From Embleya scabrispora DSM 41855 (GTDB lineage Bacteria; Actinomycetota; Actinomycetes; Streptomycetales; Streptomycetaceae), in assembly GCF_000372745.1 (NCBI RefSeq), contig NZ_KB889684.1:34720-98719 (forward strand): a stretch of DNA of 64,000 nucleotides, read 5' to 3'. Each line of letters opens with the position of its first letter. Positions within the stretch are counted from its first letter, which is position 1. The position numbers were made by a program, and so were the translations under genes. The notes beneath the pieces were generated by a model that had not been told where the DNA came from, searched no databases, and was given only the letters and a program-made list of their open reading frames with translations. Positions 1-8,930 of the stretch are shown here, piece after piece.

Positions 1-8
1 AGGGTGAG

Positions 9-33
9 CGCGGCCCCGGGAGCCGGGGCCGCG
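9..33. terminator. GC stem-loop after the end of an upstream gene
   Basis: Two perfect 11-base arms (9-19 and 23-33) enclose a 3-base loop. A TGA at 5-7 could be the stop of a gene, perhaps a sensor kinase, that lies mostly outside the window. There is no U tract, so this may be a factor-independent terminator of the GC-only type or an attenuating hairpin 22 bases before the start at 56. Confidence 0.4.
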
Positions 34-55
34 GGGGCATGGGACGATCGAGCCC

Positions 56-700
56 ATGCGCATCGTCATTGCCGAGGACGCCGCGATCCTGCGGGACGGC
101 CTCGTTCAACTTCTCCTCGACCGCGACCACGAGGTCGCGGCCGCCGTCGCGGACGCCGACGCCCTGCGAGCGGCGGTGGTCGAGCACAAACCGGACGTGT
201 GCGTGGTCGACATCCGGATGCCCCCGACACACACCGACGAGGGCCTGCGCGCCGCGATCGACATCCGCCGGGGCCACCCCGGCATCGGGGTGTTGGTCTT
301 CTCGCAGTACATCGAGACCCGGTACGCCGCACAACTGCTCGGCGGCAACGCGGCGGGCGTGGGCTACCTGCTCAAGGAACGCGTCGTGGACACCCGGGAC
401 TTCACCGACGCGCTGGAGCGGGTCGCGGCCGGCGGCACCGCGCTGGACCCCGAGGTGGTCACCCAACTGTTCGGCGCCGGGCTGCGCAGCGGCGGCCTGA
501 GCACGCTCACCCCGCGCGAACACGAGGTGCTCGGGCTGATGGCCGAGGGCCGTACGAACGCGGCGATCGCGAAGAAGCTGGTGGTGACGGAGCGCGCGGT
601 GGAAAAGCACGTCGGCAACATCTTCACCAAACTCGACCTGCCGCCTTCGGACACCGACCATCGCCGGGTGATGGCGGTGCTGCGGTATCTGCAGCTCTGA
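56..700 (+). CDS. NarL/FixJ-type response regulator
   Basis: This 214-residue protein is a two-domain cytoplasmic response regulator that would bind DNA when phosphorylated by a sensor kinase. The receiver domain (about 1-120) shows the acidic pair E7/D8, the phosphoacceptor D52 in VVDIRMP and the conserved lysine K107 in YLLKERV. A LuxR-type HTH fills about 148-205, with LTPREHEVLGLMAEGRTN and a recognition helix near AVEKHV. Length and domain order are standard. The ATG at 56 gives the expected MRIVIAED start; no strong ribosome site is visible. The partner kinase is probably the gene that ends at about base 7. A decayed relative lies at 60521-60972. The target genes are unknown. Confidence 0.93.
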   Translation: MRIVIAEDAAILRDGLVQLLLDRDHEVAAAVADADALRAAVVEHKPDVCVVDIRMPPTHTDEGLRAAIDIRRGHPGIGVLVFSQYIETRYAAQLLGGNAAGVGYLLKERVVDTRDFTDALERVAAGGTALDPEVVTQLFGAGLRSGGLSTLTPREHEVLGLMAEGRTNAAIAKKLVVTERAVEKHVGNIFTKLDLPPSDTDHRRVMAVLRYLQL

Positions 701-965
701 GGGGCCGGGGGCGCGGTAGCCGCGCCGGCCTGTGCGAAGGGGCGGGTGGCGGTGCCCGCGCATCGAACCGCCCTGTCCGGGTTCGTCCGGCGCCGGATCG
801 GCTCGGGCCATCCGCGGCGCCTGGGGCCTGCGGCTTCGAGAAACGGACCGTTGCGCTTTCGACTTCGCGGACCGGTGCGGGATGCCCGGATCGCCCCCTC
901 CGTGATCCGCGCATCCCACACCGTCCTCGGGCCGACCACGGCATCGGCCCCCGGGGCGGATCGGT
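701..965. other. intergenic stretch without a visible gene
   Basis: Between the regulator stop and the possible reverse-strand gene ending at 966 I see only GC-rich sequence. No open frame has a ribosome site and recognisable protein, and no strong hairpin was found. Confidence 0.5.
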
Positions 966-1594
966 TCACGGCTGTACCGGCTCCTCGACCCGCATGTCGG
1001 TCCGCGCACACTCGACGGCGTGGTGTGCGCCGAGCACGATCGACGTGAACGCGGCCGGTCCGGGGCCGGCTGCGGGCGCGATCGTGCCCACCTCGTGTGT
1101 GCCCATGCCGCTCTCGTCCGTGCCGCGCGCGGTCAGCACGACGATCGCCGACACCACCGCCGCCAGGATGCCCGCCGCCGCCGCGGGCAAGGCGCGTCCG
1201 CGACTCACCCGATCGATCTCACCGGCCGGGCGGCACACCACGCCTCGCGCACCCTCGTAGCGGTGCTCCGCCGCCGCCACTCCGGCGCCGGATGCCAAGG
1301 CGTGGCCCGGTCGTTCCGAAGGCAGGTCGCCGCCTCCGGCCGGATGTGCCGCTCGTCCGTCGCGCTCCACCATGGGATGCGCGCCATCGAACCCGTGCCG
1401 CTTCGGTCGCCGTCGAACCGGGTCGGCGCCTTGGCCGGCTGCGGGTCCCGCCGCAGCAGCCGCGAGCACGGGGCGGGCGCCCGGTGGCCGCCGCCACCGG
1501 GCGTTCCCGCATACGCCAAGGGCGCGGCAAATCGCGCCCCCGTGGGCACCGGATCGGTGGGAGCCGTGCTGTGGTTGCGGTCGGATTCACGCAT
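966..1594 (-). pseudogene. possible frameshifted small membrane protein
   Basis: An ATG at 1594 with an excellent ribosome site (GGGGGAGG, 6-base spacing) begins MRESDRNHSTAPTDPVPTG, but this frame later runs on without protein-like features. The adjacent -1 frame, open from 1587 to the stop at 966, ends in a convincing segment: a basic stretch, a transmembrane helix near LPAAAAGILAAVVSAIVVL, and an acidic tail ending MRVEEPVQP. The simplest reading is one membrane protein whose coding frame breaks between about 1470 and 1210, through mutation or a sequence error. It lies 62 bases past the histidine kinase, beyond a strong hairpin. Alternatively the real gene starts at the GTG at 1469. I recognise no family. 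Confidence 0.35.
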
Positions 1595-1612
1595 GCGCGA
1601 CCTCCCCCGAAA

Positions 1613-1646
1613 CGCCGTGCCCGCCCCACCCCGGGCGGGCACGGCG
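1613..1646 (-). terminator. hairpin terminator after the histidine kinase
   Basis: Perfect 13-base arms (1613-1625 and 1634-1646) enclose an 8-base loop, starting 11 bases past the kinase stop at 1657. It fits a GC-only terminator of the regulator/kinase operon read leftwards. Confidence 0.65.
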
Positions 1647-1656
1647 TAGCGCGAGG

Positions 1657-3249
1657 CTAGGGGCGTTCCTTGTGGGTTTCCTGTGAACGGGCGGCCGGGG
1701 AAGGGATTTTCCCGGTGGATCGGGTCGCCGCGCGGGATTTCGGTCCGTCGGCCCGGGTCCGGGACACGGCCGGGGTGGGCCGCGTGTCAAACGCGTCGGG
1801 CGCGGGCCGACTCGCCGACGCCGGGGTCCGGATGCCCAACCAGGCGCGCTCTCGGGCCGCGACCGGGTCGGCCCGCAGCGGCAGCACCACCTCGACCCGG
1901 GTGCCGCGTCCCGACGGCGGCACCCCGACGGTGACCCGGCCGCCGTGCAGCGCGACCTGCTGGGCGACCAGGGTCAACCCCAGCCCGGCGCCGGGGCTGT
2001 CCGGGCCGCGCCGGAATCGCTCGAACACCACCTCGCGCAACTCCGGTGCGATACCGGGCCCGTCGTCGTCCACGCACACCACACCACAGTCCATCCCGGG
2101 CAGCACCTTCACCAGCACCCGACCCGCCCCGTGTACCAGCGCATTGCCCACCAGGTTGTCCACGAGCAGGCGCAGCCCGGGCGCGAGTCCGTACACGACC
2201 ACCTCGTGCGGCGCCTCGACGCGCACGTCGACGCCATTCGCGGCGGCCCGCTCCTCGACACCGGGCCGGCGAGTCGGCGCGGCCCGGACCGCCGCGTGCG
2301 CCACCTCGCCCAACTCCACCGGCCCGAACGCCGACGCATCCACCAGATCGCCCTGGGCGAGCGCGCGCAACGCGGTCAGTACCGACAACACCCGTTCGTG
2401 GCCCACTCGTAGATCCGCGACCACGTCCTCGCGCTCCGCCGAGGCCAGGTCCGGATAGGTGGCCAGCACATCCAGATCGGTGCGCATCCCGGTGAGCGGG
2501 CTGCGCAGTTCGTGGTCGACAGTGGCGGCGAACGAGCGTGCGGTCTCCAGTGCTTCGCGGGTGCGCGCGGTCTGCGCCGCGTACCGGCCCAGCACGTCGT
2601 CGAGGGTGCGGCCGAGTTCGTCCACCTCGACCACGCCGGACGGCACGTGTACCGCGTCGTGCGCGCCGTCGTCCGGATCCAGCCGGGCCGCCCGGCGGCG
2701 CAGCGCGCGCAACGATCGGGTGGCCGCGGCGCCGGCGGCGAGTCCGGCCAGCCCGGACAGCGGCACCGTGAACGCGGTGACCACGTACACCCGCCGCCGC
2801 AACAGCGCGGCCTGCGCGGCCGGTTCGCCCGAGGGCACGAATACGTACAGCGAGCCGTTCGGCACCGGTCGGGTCACCATCCGCCAGGACCGCCCGCCCG
2901 CGTGCACCGTCACCGGGGACGGCGCGCGCTTGGGCAGCGGCGCGTCCTCCGGTGGCTGGGGTCCCACCAACAGTGGTCCGTCCGGGGTGTCGACGCGGAC
3001 GCCGACGTCCAGGGCCAGGCCCAGGATCCGGTACTGCCGGGTGCGGATGGCCTGTTGGCGCTCGTCAAGGTCGGCTCGGGCCAGGATCCGGGCGGGTGGC
3101 GCCAGGCGTTCGGCCCGCTGCTGGAGCTGCTGCTCCTGACGCTGCATCAGGTCGTGTCGGGCCCAACGCACCACGAGAGTTCCCGCGCCCAGCACGAGCA
3201 GAGGCACCAGGACGGCGACCGACAGTGCGACCCGGGTGGAGAGCTTCAT
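1657..3249 (-). CDS. two-component sensor histidine kinase
   Basis: This 530-residue protein is a membrane histidine kinase that would autophosphorylate and pass phosphate to the regulator encoded just before it. Helices at about 8-28 and 155-176 flank an extracytoplasmic sensor of about 125 residues. A HAMP-like linker is followed by the H box with H246 in TVDHELRSPLTG, an N box (DNLVGNALVHG), a G1 box (VDDDGPGIAP), an F box (FERFRRG) and a G2 box (GAGLGLTL). A disordered, Ser/Arg/Pro-rich tail of about 60 residues follows the ATPase domain and is unusual. The start overlaps the regulator stop by 4 bases, which indicates translational coupling. The signal sensed is unknown. Confidence 0.94.
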   Translation of the reverse strand: MKLSTRVALSVAVLVPLLVLGAGTLVVRWARHDLMQRQEQQLQQRAERLAPPARILARADLDERQQAIRTRQYRILGLALDVGVRVDTPDGPLLVGPQPPEDAPLPKRAPSPVTVHAGGRSWRMVTRPVPNGSLYVFVPSGEPAAQAALLRRRVYVVTAFTVPLSGLAGLAAGAAATRSLRALRRRAARLDPDDGAHDAVHVPSGVVEVDELGRTLDDVLGRYAAQTARTREALETARSFAATVDHELRSPLTGMRTDLDVLATYPDLASAEREDVVADLRVGHERVLSVLTALRALAQGDLVDASAFGPVELGEVAHAAVRAAPTRRPGVEERAAANGVDVRVEAPHEVVVYGLAPGLRLLVDNLVGNALVHGAGRVLVKVLPGMDCGVVCVDDDGPGIAPELREVVFERFRRGPDSPGAGLGLTLVAQQVALHGGRVTVGVPPSGRGTRVEVVLPLRADPVAARERAWLGIRTPASASRPAPDAFDTRPTPAVSRTRADGPKSRAATRSTGKIPSPAARSQETHKERP

Positions 3250-4004
3250 CCGAGACCGCCCGAGGCACGCAATACGAAGCCGACCCCGCGCACGGTGTGC
3301 AGCACGCGGGGTCGGCCGTTGGCCTCCAACTTGCGGCGCAGGTAGCTGACGAAGGTGTCGACCACATCGGTGCGCACGTCGAAGTCGTAGCCCCAGACCC
3401 GGTCCAGCAGCTGGTCCCGGGTCAACACCAGGCCCGGATTGCGGGTGAAGACCTCCAGCAGCGCGAACTCACGGCGGGTCAGCTCCAAGGCGGCGCCGTG
3501 GCAGGTGGCGACGTGCGCGGCCACATCCACCGCGACCGGGCCGACCCGCAGCACCGGTTCGTGCGCGCCGACCGCCGGTCGGCGGCGCAGTAACGCCCGT
3601 AATCGCAGGTCGAGTTCGCGCAGATCGAAGGGTTTCACCAGGTAGTCGTCGGCGCCGCTCTCCAGGCCCGCGATGCGATCGGCCGTCTCGTCGCGCGCGG
3701 ACAACATCAGGACCGGCGTCTCGGCGCCTCGGGCCCGCAGCGCGGCGCACACCTCGATGCCGCTGACCCCGGGCATCGCCACGTCCAGGACCACGACCTG
3801 GGGATCGAGTGCGGGCGCAGGCGGGGCGGCGGGAACGATCGGCGGTGCGGGCGCGATCAGCTCGAGGGCTCGGGCGCCGTCGGGGGCGAGGGAGACGTGG
3901 TACCCGGCCAGGCGCAGGCCACGTTCGAGGGCGCGCCGGATGGAGGGGTCGTCGTCCACGACCAGCACGTGCGGCGCGTGGCCGGTGCCCGGTTCCGCGG
4001 TCAC
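3246..4004 (-). CDS. OmpR-type response regulator with two TTA codons
   Basis: This 252-residue winged-helix response regulator is the cognate partner of the kinase at 1657-3249. The receiver shows the VVDDD acidic pocket, the phosphoacceptor D74 in VVLDVAMPG and the lysine in DYLVKPFDL. The C-terminal Trans_Reg_C domain contains LTRREFALLEVFTRNPG, DQLLDRVWGYDF and VSYLRRKLEANG. A Pro/Ala-rich insertion lies at about 51-67 before the acceptor Asp. I chose the GTG at 4004 because the family start begins shortly before HVLVVDDD; the frame stays open upstream to 4154, but that stretch is low-complexity Arg/His. Leu135 and Leu138 are TTA codons (3591-3593, 3600-3602), so translation probably needs bldA tRNA. 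Confidence 0.92.
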   Translation of the reverse strand: MTAEPGTGHAPHVLVVDDDPSIRRALERGLRLAGYHVSLAPDGARALELIAPAPPIVPAAPPAPALDPQVVVLDVAMPGVSGIEVCAALRARGAETPVLMLSARDETADRIAGLESGADDYLVKPFDLRELDLRLRALLRRRPAVGAHEPVLRVGPVAVDVAAHVATCHGAALELTRREFALLEVFTRNPGLVLTRDQLLDRVWGYDFDVRTDVVDTFVSYLRRKLEANGRPRVLHTVRGVGFVLRASGGLG

Positions 4005-4199
4005 CGGGTCGCGGCCTGCGATTCCGCGGCGGGCGCATGCGATATGTGTCGCCGGCTGAACGCCTCGACGCGATCTGTGATGGCCATGTCGTCGGCTCGA
4101 CCCATGTCGTCCCCCGGAAGGCTGTTGCCGCTGTCGCCGAAGTTGTCGGTGCACAACCTATGGCCGGAAAGCACGTGTTGTACGGCGAATGAGGGCTCG

Positions 4200-4952
4200 T
4201 CAACGAGGTGGTGGGGCCGGGGCGTCGGGGTGGCCCGGGGGTGGCGGGTGAGGTGGGGCGTGGGGGGTGTCGCGAGGTGTGTCCTTCGCCATGGCGGACA
4301 ACCAGCGGAACCAGTTCGTGCGGTTGATCGGGATCTGTGGGTTGCGCAACAGCCACAGCACATGGCCGGCCTGATCCCGGGTCCACGGCTCGCCGGAGAC
4401 CTGCGCCTTCGCCAGCCGGGCGCGCAGGTCCTCGCCGTCCACCACGCGGGCGATCCGCGAGTACTCGCGGTCCTTGCAACGATGCCGGCGGTACACCACC
4501 AGTTCGACCAGGTCCAGCAGCCGGGCCCGGGCGGCGGCGTGGTGCCCGGGGACGGCGAGCAGCCGGATCAGCCGCTGCTTGGTGCTCCAGACCTTGGCGT
4601 GCCGGGTCCATTCGGTCGGGTATCGGGCCTCCCACTCCAGGTAGGTCAGCGCGTACGGCAGTCCGCCCCAATCGGGCACCTCGGCCGGGGTGGGCGAGTC
4701 GGTGAGCAGGGCTGCGGCGGGCGTGCGGAGCCACGCGGCGCGGAAGCGCTGCCAGGCCGCCTCCTCGGCGGAGACCGAGCGGGGCACGCGCAAGACGATC
4801 GTGTCGTACGCGGCGCGCGCCTCGCGAGTGTCCCGGGTCACCCGCAGATACCGATCCAGGGCGCGTCGATGGGCGATCTCGTCGTCCGACACGAGCGCGC
4901 GCATCCAGCCCAGCCGGGTGTCCCAGTCCTCGATCGCGCCTCGTTCCGTCAC
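4200..4952 (-). CDS. conserved hypothetical protein, 250 aa
   Basis: I do not recognise this family. The start ATG at 4952 begins MTERGAIEDWDTRLGWMR. The body is helical and rich in Arg, Trp and Tyr, with conserved-looking blocks such as LPYALTYLEWEARYPTEW, RCKDREYSRIARVVDGEDL and HVLWLLRNPQIPINRTNWF. The last 25 residues are a Pro/His-rich tail. No signal peptide or membrane segment is visible. It lies 195 bases upstream of the regulator/kinase pair on the same strand and may or may not be cotranscribed. Codon bias supports a real gene. Confidence 0.75.
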   Translation of the reverse strand: MTERGAIEDWDTRLGWMRALVSDDEIAHRRALDRYLRVTRDTREARAAYDTIVLRVPRSVSAEEAAWQRFRAAWLRTPAAALLTDSPTPAEVPDWGGLPYALTYLEWEARYPTEWTRHAKVWSTKQRLIRLLAVPGHHAAARARLLDLVELVVYRRHRCKDREYSRIARVVDGEDLRARLAKAQVSGEPWTRDQAGHVLWLLRNPQIPINRTNWFRWLSAMAKDTPRDTPHAPPHPPPPGHPDAPAPPPR

Positions 4953-5167
4953 GCCGACGATCTACCCAGGTGTCCCCGGAACAAGTCCGCGATGAGGCCG
5001 GCCAGACGAGCGAACTCGTCACCACGGGGCTGGGGGTGTCCATCTCGACGGGTTTGGGGGTACTTGGGGTGGGAGCGGCGGTGGCGGCGCGTTGCCCGCC
5101 ACCGGCGCGGCCCGGGTGGTTGTGGGGGTTGGGCGGTGGGGAGGGTAGCCCTCGGGTCGGGGGCGGG

Positions 5168-7810
5168 TCAGGCGCTGCCTGTGGCGAGTTGGGGGGTGCG
5201 GGTGATGCGGCCGGTCAGGGCGAGGGGCGGGGTGTTGGGGTGGGTCGGGCGCGGGGGGAGGGCGGCGACGCCGGAGCGGTTGGGGCCGGCGGTGGCCAGT
5301 TCGGCGCGGATGCGGACCTCCATCAGGGCGCCCGCGGGCGCGGCCAGTGCCTTGGCCAGGAGTTCGCAGGCGGCTTCGGTGCGGCCCTCGGCGCGTTCGA
5401 CGACCGCGAGCGCGTACAGCGCGTAGGCACCGACCGGGGTGAGCCCCTTGGTGCCGGTCAGCCGCAGGGCCTGCCAGGCGCCGTCGCGCGCCTCGGCGAT
5501 CCGACCCTGGGTGGTCGCGGCCATCGAGAGTGCGGCCAGGAACCACGCGGCCAGCGTGCCCTGTCCGGTGGAGCGGGCCAGCCGCAGACCCTCGGCGGCG
5601 TGCGTCTCGGCCTCGACGGCCCGCCCGGACAGCGCGCCGGCGACCGCGAGCGGCATCAGGGCCGCGGCGAGGGCGCCTCGGGCGCCGTGCGTGCGCAGTA
5701 CCGCGGCCTCGTCGAGCAGGACCTCGTAGGCGGCCTGGTCGGTGGCCGCCGCGTGGACCGCCAGCGGGGTGACCTCCCACAGCGCGATACCCAGGCCGTA
5801 CAGCCGGGCCCGGGTGGCCGGCGCGACCATCGCCGGGGAAACGCCGTCGGCGCCGAGCGCGGCCACGACGGTGCGCAGCGGGTCGTCGGCGGCCAGGGGG
5901 AGCGCGGACAGGGCCGTGCGGGCCTGGGTGGTCCGGGCGCGGTCGCCCGCCTCCCAGGCGGCGCCGGTCGCGGCGAGCAGGAGCGCGGCGCGACCGTGGG
6001 CCGCTTCCAAGAGCAGCGCTCCCGCTTCGGAGCGGTGTCCTTCGGCGTGCCGCAGCGCGGCGCGGAGCCGGATCGCGGTGCCGGAGGAGTGTGCCGAGGA
6101 GCCCTCGTCGGCGACGCCGTCCAGGTCGGTGGCGTCGGCGGTGTCGAGCAGGGTGCGCGCGCGGGTCGGGAAGCCGGCCTCCCACGCGGCGTATGCGGCG
6201 GCCACGTAGCGGCGGCGGGCCGCCGGGCGGTCCGAGGTCAGTCGGGCGGCCTGCTCCCAGGTCGCGGCGGCGGCGCCCGCGCCGAGTTCGCGGCGGGTGC
6301 GCCCGGCGCCGGCTTCCAGCGCGGCGGCGAGGTCGGCGTCGGGGCCGGTGGCGAGCGCGGCCAGGTGCCACGGTCGCCGGTAGGCGAGAGCACCGCTCGC
6401 GGCGTAGACCAGCGCTCCGTGAAGTGAGCGGCGCTCCGCAGGGCTGAGCGAGCGGCGTACCTCTTCGCGCGCCGCCGCGTCGCGGAATCGCACCCGGTGT
6501 TCGGCGGCGTCGACCAGGCCGGCCCGCATCACCGCGAGCCGAGCGCCCCGACCGATGCCGATCCGCCGACCGGCGACGGCCAACTGGTCCAGGTCGGCGG
6601 CCGGTTCGAGCGCGGCCAACGCGAGCAGCCGGCGAGCCTCCTCCGGCAGCGCCGCGAAGGGCGCGTCCCCACCGGCGACCGCCGCACCGGGACCCGCCCG
6701 GCGCGCACCCGTTTCGGCGGCGCCCCGGGAGGTCTCCGCCGCCGCCCGAGCTGCCGCGTCTGCTGCGAATTGCCCCGATGTGTCCGGAAGTTGCCCGATT
6801 GTGGCATCGACTCCCTCACTCACGGCCGTCGTCACCTGCTCCGCGGCGCCGACGCCCCGGAACACACCGCCCGCCGCGCCTTCCGGCCGACCACGTCGTG
6901 TGTCCGCCGTTGCGCGGCCCGTCGAAGGCTCCGCCGCGCGGGCCGTCGGAGCGGCGTCGGTGATGGTGCCAACGCCGGTGTCGGTGCCGGTGCCGGTGCC
7001 GGAGAGCAGGCCGGTGGTTCCCGCCCCACCCGCGGCCGAGCCGTCGTCGACTCCGCGATCCGAGGCCGCCCGCTCGGCCGCCCCCGACTCGACCCCGCCA
7101 CCGCCGGCCGCGCTGCCAACCTCGGCCCCGCCCGCGCCCACGGCCGACCCAGGCGCCTCCGCCGCGCCTGCCCCGTCCGCGGCACGGCCGCCCACACCCA
7201 CCGACGCCTCCGTCGCGCCCGCCTCGCTCGCGACCGGCGCCTCCGCCGTCTCCGCCTCGTTCACGACCCCGCCACCCACACCCGAATCCGCCGCCGCCGG
7301 ACCCGGCCCCGCGGTCGCCCCCTGCCGCGTCGCGCGAAGCACGGCGATCGGCAGGCCCTCGGCGCGTCCCGCGATGTAGGAGACGACCGCGGCCGAGGCC
7401 GCGTCGAGCCAGTGGGCGTCGTCGACGAGGACCAGGACCGGCTGTTCCCGGGCGGCGATCAGGATCAGCGAGCAGGCCGCAGCGGCCACCACGCCGCGAT
7501 CGGCCGCGCCGGGGGCCAGGCCGAGTGCGGTGCGCAGCGCCTGGGCCCGGGTGTGCGGGAGGCGGCCGATCCTCGGGTGCAGGCCGGCGAGCAGTTGGCG
7601 CAGTGCGGTGTAGGGGAGGGCGCCGCCGCCGCGCGGGCCGGCCGTCCGCAGGACGGTCATCCCCTTCGCCTCCCACATCGCCTCGGCCAGGAGCGTCGTC
7701 TTGCCCGCCCCCGCGGCCCCGCGCAGCACGACCGCTCCGCCGTCACCGGCGCGCGTCCGTTGCAACAGTGCCGTGACGGCGGCCAGTTCGTCGTTCCTTC
7801 CGTGAAGCAC
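5168..7810 (-). CDS. LAL-type AAA ATPase lacking the LuxR DNA-binding domain
   Basis: This 880-residue protein resembles large ATP-binding LuxR-family (LAL) regulators. A Walker A (GAAGAGKTTLL, about residues 31-38) and a Walker B (VLVLVDDAHWLD, about 125-136) lie in the N-terminal STAND ATPase core, and an alpha-helical TPR-like region fills the C-terminal half. Two features are odd. A Gly/Ala/Thr/Glu-rich insertion of about 220 residues (DNA about 6660-7318) follows the Walker B region. The protein also ends in a proline-rich tail with no HTH, and I found none in other frames downstream. The GTG at 7810 has a strong ribosome site (GAGGAG, 7-base spacing); upstream in-frame codons lack one. 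It may titrate or signal rather than bind DNA. Confidence 0.85.
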   Translation of the reverse strand: MLHGRNDELAAVTALLQRTRAGDGGAVVLRGAAGAGKTTLLAEAMWEAKGMTVLRTAGPRGGGALPYTALRQLLAGLHPRIGRLPHTRAQALRTALGLAPGAADRGVVAAAACSLILIAAREQPVLVLVDDAHWLDAASAAVVSYIAGRAEGLPIAVLRATRQGATAGPGPAAADSGVGGGVVNEAETAEAPVASEAGATEASVGVGGRAADGAGAAEAPGSAVGAGGAEVGSAAGGGGVESGAAERAASDRGVDDGSAAGGAGTTGLLSGTGTGTDTGVGTITDAAPTARAAEPSTGRATADTRRGRPEGAAGGVFRGVGAAEQVTTAVSEGVDATIGQLPDTSGQFAADAAARAAAETSRGAAETGARRAGPGAAVAGGDAPFAALPEEARRLLALAALEPAADLDQLAVAGRRIGIGRGARLAVMRAGLVDAAEHRVRFRDAAAREEVRRSLSPAERRSLHGALVYAASGALAYRRPWHLAALATGPDADLAAALEAGAGRTRRELGAGAAAATWEQAARLTSDRPAARRRYVAAAYAAWEAGFPTRARTLLDTADATDLDGVADEGSSAHSSGTAIRLRAALRHAEGHRSEAGALLLEAAHGRAALLLAATGAAWEAGDRARTTQARTALSALPLAADDPLRTVVAALGADGVSPAMVAPATRARLYGLGIALWEVTPLAVHAAATDQAAYEVLLDEAAVLRTHGARGALAAALMPLAVAGALSGRAVEAETHAAEGLRLARSTGQGTLAAWFLAALSMAATTQGRIAEARDGAWQALRLTGTKGLTPVGAYALYALAVVERAEGRTEAACELLAKALAAPAGALMEVRIRAELATAGPNRSGVAALPPRPTHPNTPPLALTGRITRTPQLATGSA

Positions 7811-8126
7811 GGAAACTCTCCTCGCATCTCGCTCACACCCCCGTGGTGTGGCCGGCGGCCCCGCCGGATTCGGCCGGACCGCCGCACTATGAGCCTGAGC
7901 TTGCCCGTTCCCGGTCAACACATGTTCAACATTCACTCAACGTGTGGAGTCCGGGCCAAGTAATTACGGACATGTGACACCGACATCGGGTCGGCGTCAC
8001 GCCGGCATCCGGCTGAATATCCGTCAGTCTTTCGGCTGAAGATCCTTCGAACAGCCGTCCCAAGGTTCTTCCCGACGTCCGGCCAACCTCCGTCCAATGT
8101 CCGTTCGAGCCCCATCCGAATGCCCG
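7811..8126. promoter_or_regulatory. leader/promoter region of the LAL ATPase
   Basis: This 316-base non-coding gap is less GC-rich than its surroundings. Near 7917-7945 an imperfect inverted repeat (CACATGTTC and CAACGTGTG) occurs beside a reverse-strand TTGACC element, consistent with a promoter for the ATPase gene. A 16-base direct repeat (CGGCTGAANATCCNTC) starts at 8010 and 8033, 23 bases apart. No gene was found. Confidence 0.4.
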
Positions 8127-8930
8127 TCAGTCCTTGTACTCCGGCCGCCGCTTGTCCTTGCGGGCCCGAATGGCCTCCTCGAAGTTCTCCGTGGTCAGTC
8201 GCACGTACAACTGGGCGTGCCCCTCGTGGTCCATGTGCGAGTGCATGCTGCCGGCCTCCATGCCGGACCACAGCAACCGTTTGGTCACTTCCACCCCCAC
8301 TCGACTGAACCCGATGATTCGCTCGGCGAGTTCGTACGCGTCGTCGAGCAACTTCTCGCCCGACACCACGCGCGACACCAGCCCGATCCGCTCGGCCTCG
8401 GTCGCGTCCACGTCCCGTCCGGACAACATGATCTCGAATGCCCGAGACGACCCGATCGCCCGGGGGAGCAAATAGCTGATTCCGAGCTCGCTCGCGGTGA
8501 GCCCGTTGTTGATGCCGGCCGCCCGGAAGTAGGCCGTGTCGGCGGCGATTCGGATGTCGGTGGCGGTGGCGAGACAGAAGCCGCCGCCGATCGCGGCGCC
8601 GTTGATCGCGCCGATCACCGGTTGGTGCATCCGACGCAGTCCCAGGATCACGTCGTCCAGGATCTCCATCGAACGACGGGCGATGCTGGTGCGGGTCAGA
8701 CCCTTGATGCCGGGGATGCGGCCGGAATTCTCCAGATCCGCACCGGAACAGAAGCCCCTCCCGGCGCCGGTCAATATGACGACACGCGTATCGTTGTCGG
8801 CGCTCACGGCTTCCAGAGCCTCACGAAAGGGGACCATGACGTCGAAAGCCATGGCGTTCATGCGGTCCGGTCGATTGAGGGTGATGAGCGTGACATGGGG
8901 GCGGGGCTTGTCGACGAGTACGAAGGACAT
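8127..8930 (-). CDS. enoyl-CoA hydratase/isomerase (crotonase) family protein
   Basis: This 267-residue cytoplasmic crotonase would act on an acyl-CoA thioester, most likely as an enoyl-CoA hydratase. The oxyanion-hole segments are visible in RGFCSGADLENSG and in INGAAIGGGFCLA, and the middle region has the usual TELGISYLLPR-like block (here ASELGISYLLPRAIG). The end KDKRRPEYKD matches the usual short C-terminal tail. I chose the ATG at 8930 (MSFVLVDKPRPHV), with GAGGA about 10 bases upstream, over the TTG 33 bases earlier. The gene stands alone, divergent from the methyltransferase at 9207. The acyl substrate cannot be deduced. Confidence 0.92.
   Translation of the reverse strand: MSFVLVDKPRPHVTLITLNRPDRMNAMAFDVMVPFREALEAVSADNDTRVVILTGAGRGFCSGADLENSGRIPGIKGLTRTSIARRSMEILDDVILGLRRMHQPVIGAINGAAIGGGFCLATATDIRIAADTAYFRAAGINNGLTASELGISYLLPRAIGSSRAFEIMLSGRDVDATEAERIGLVSRVVSGEKLLDDAYELAERIIGFSRVGVEVTKRLLWSGMEAGSMHSHMDHEGHAQLYVRLTTENFEEAIRARKDKRRPEYKD

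Noticed and set aside
5019..5167. LuxR HTH of the LAL ATPase lost to a frameshift downstream
   Set aside because: I looked in the other reverse frames downstream of the stop and saw no LTPRE...-like HTH motif.
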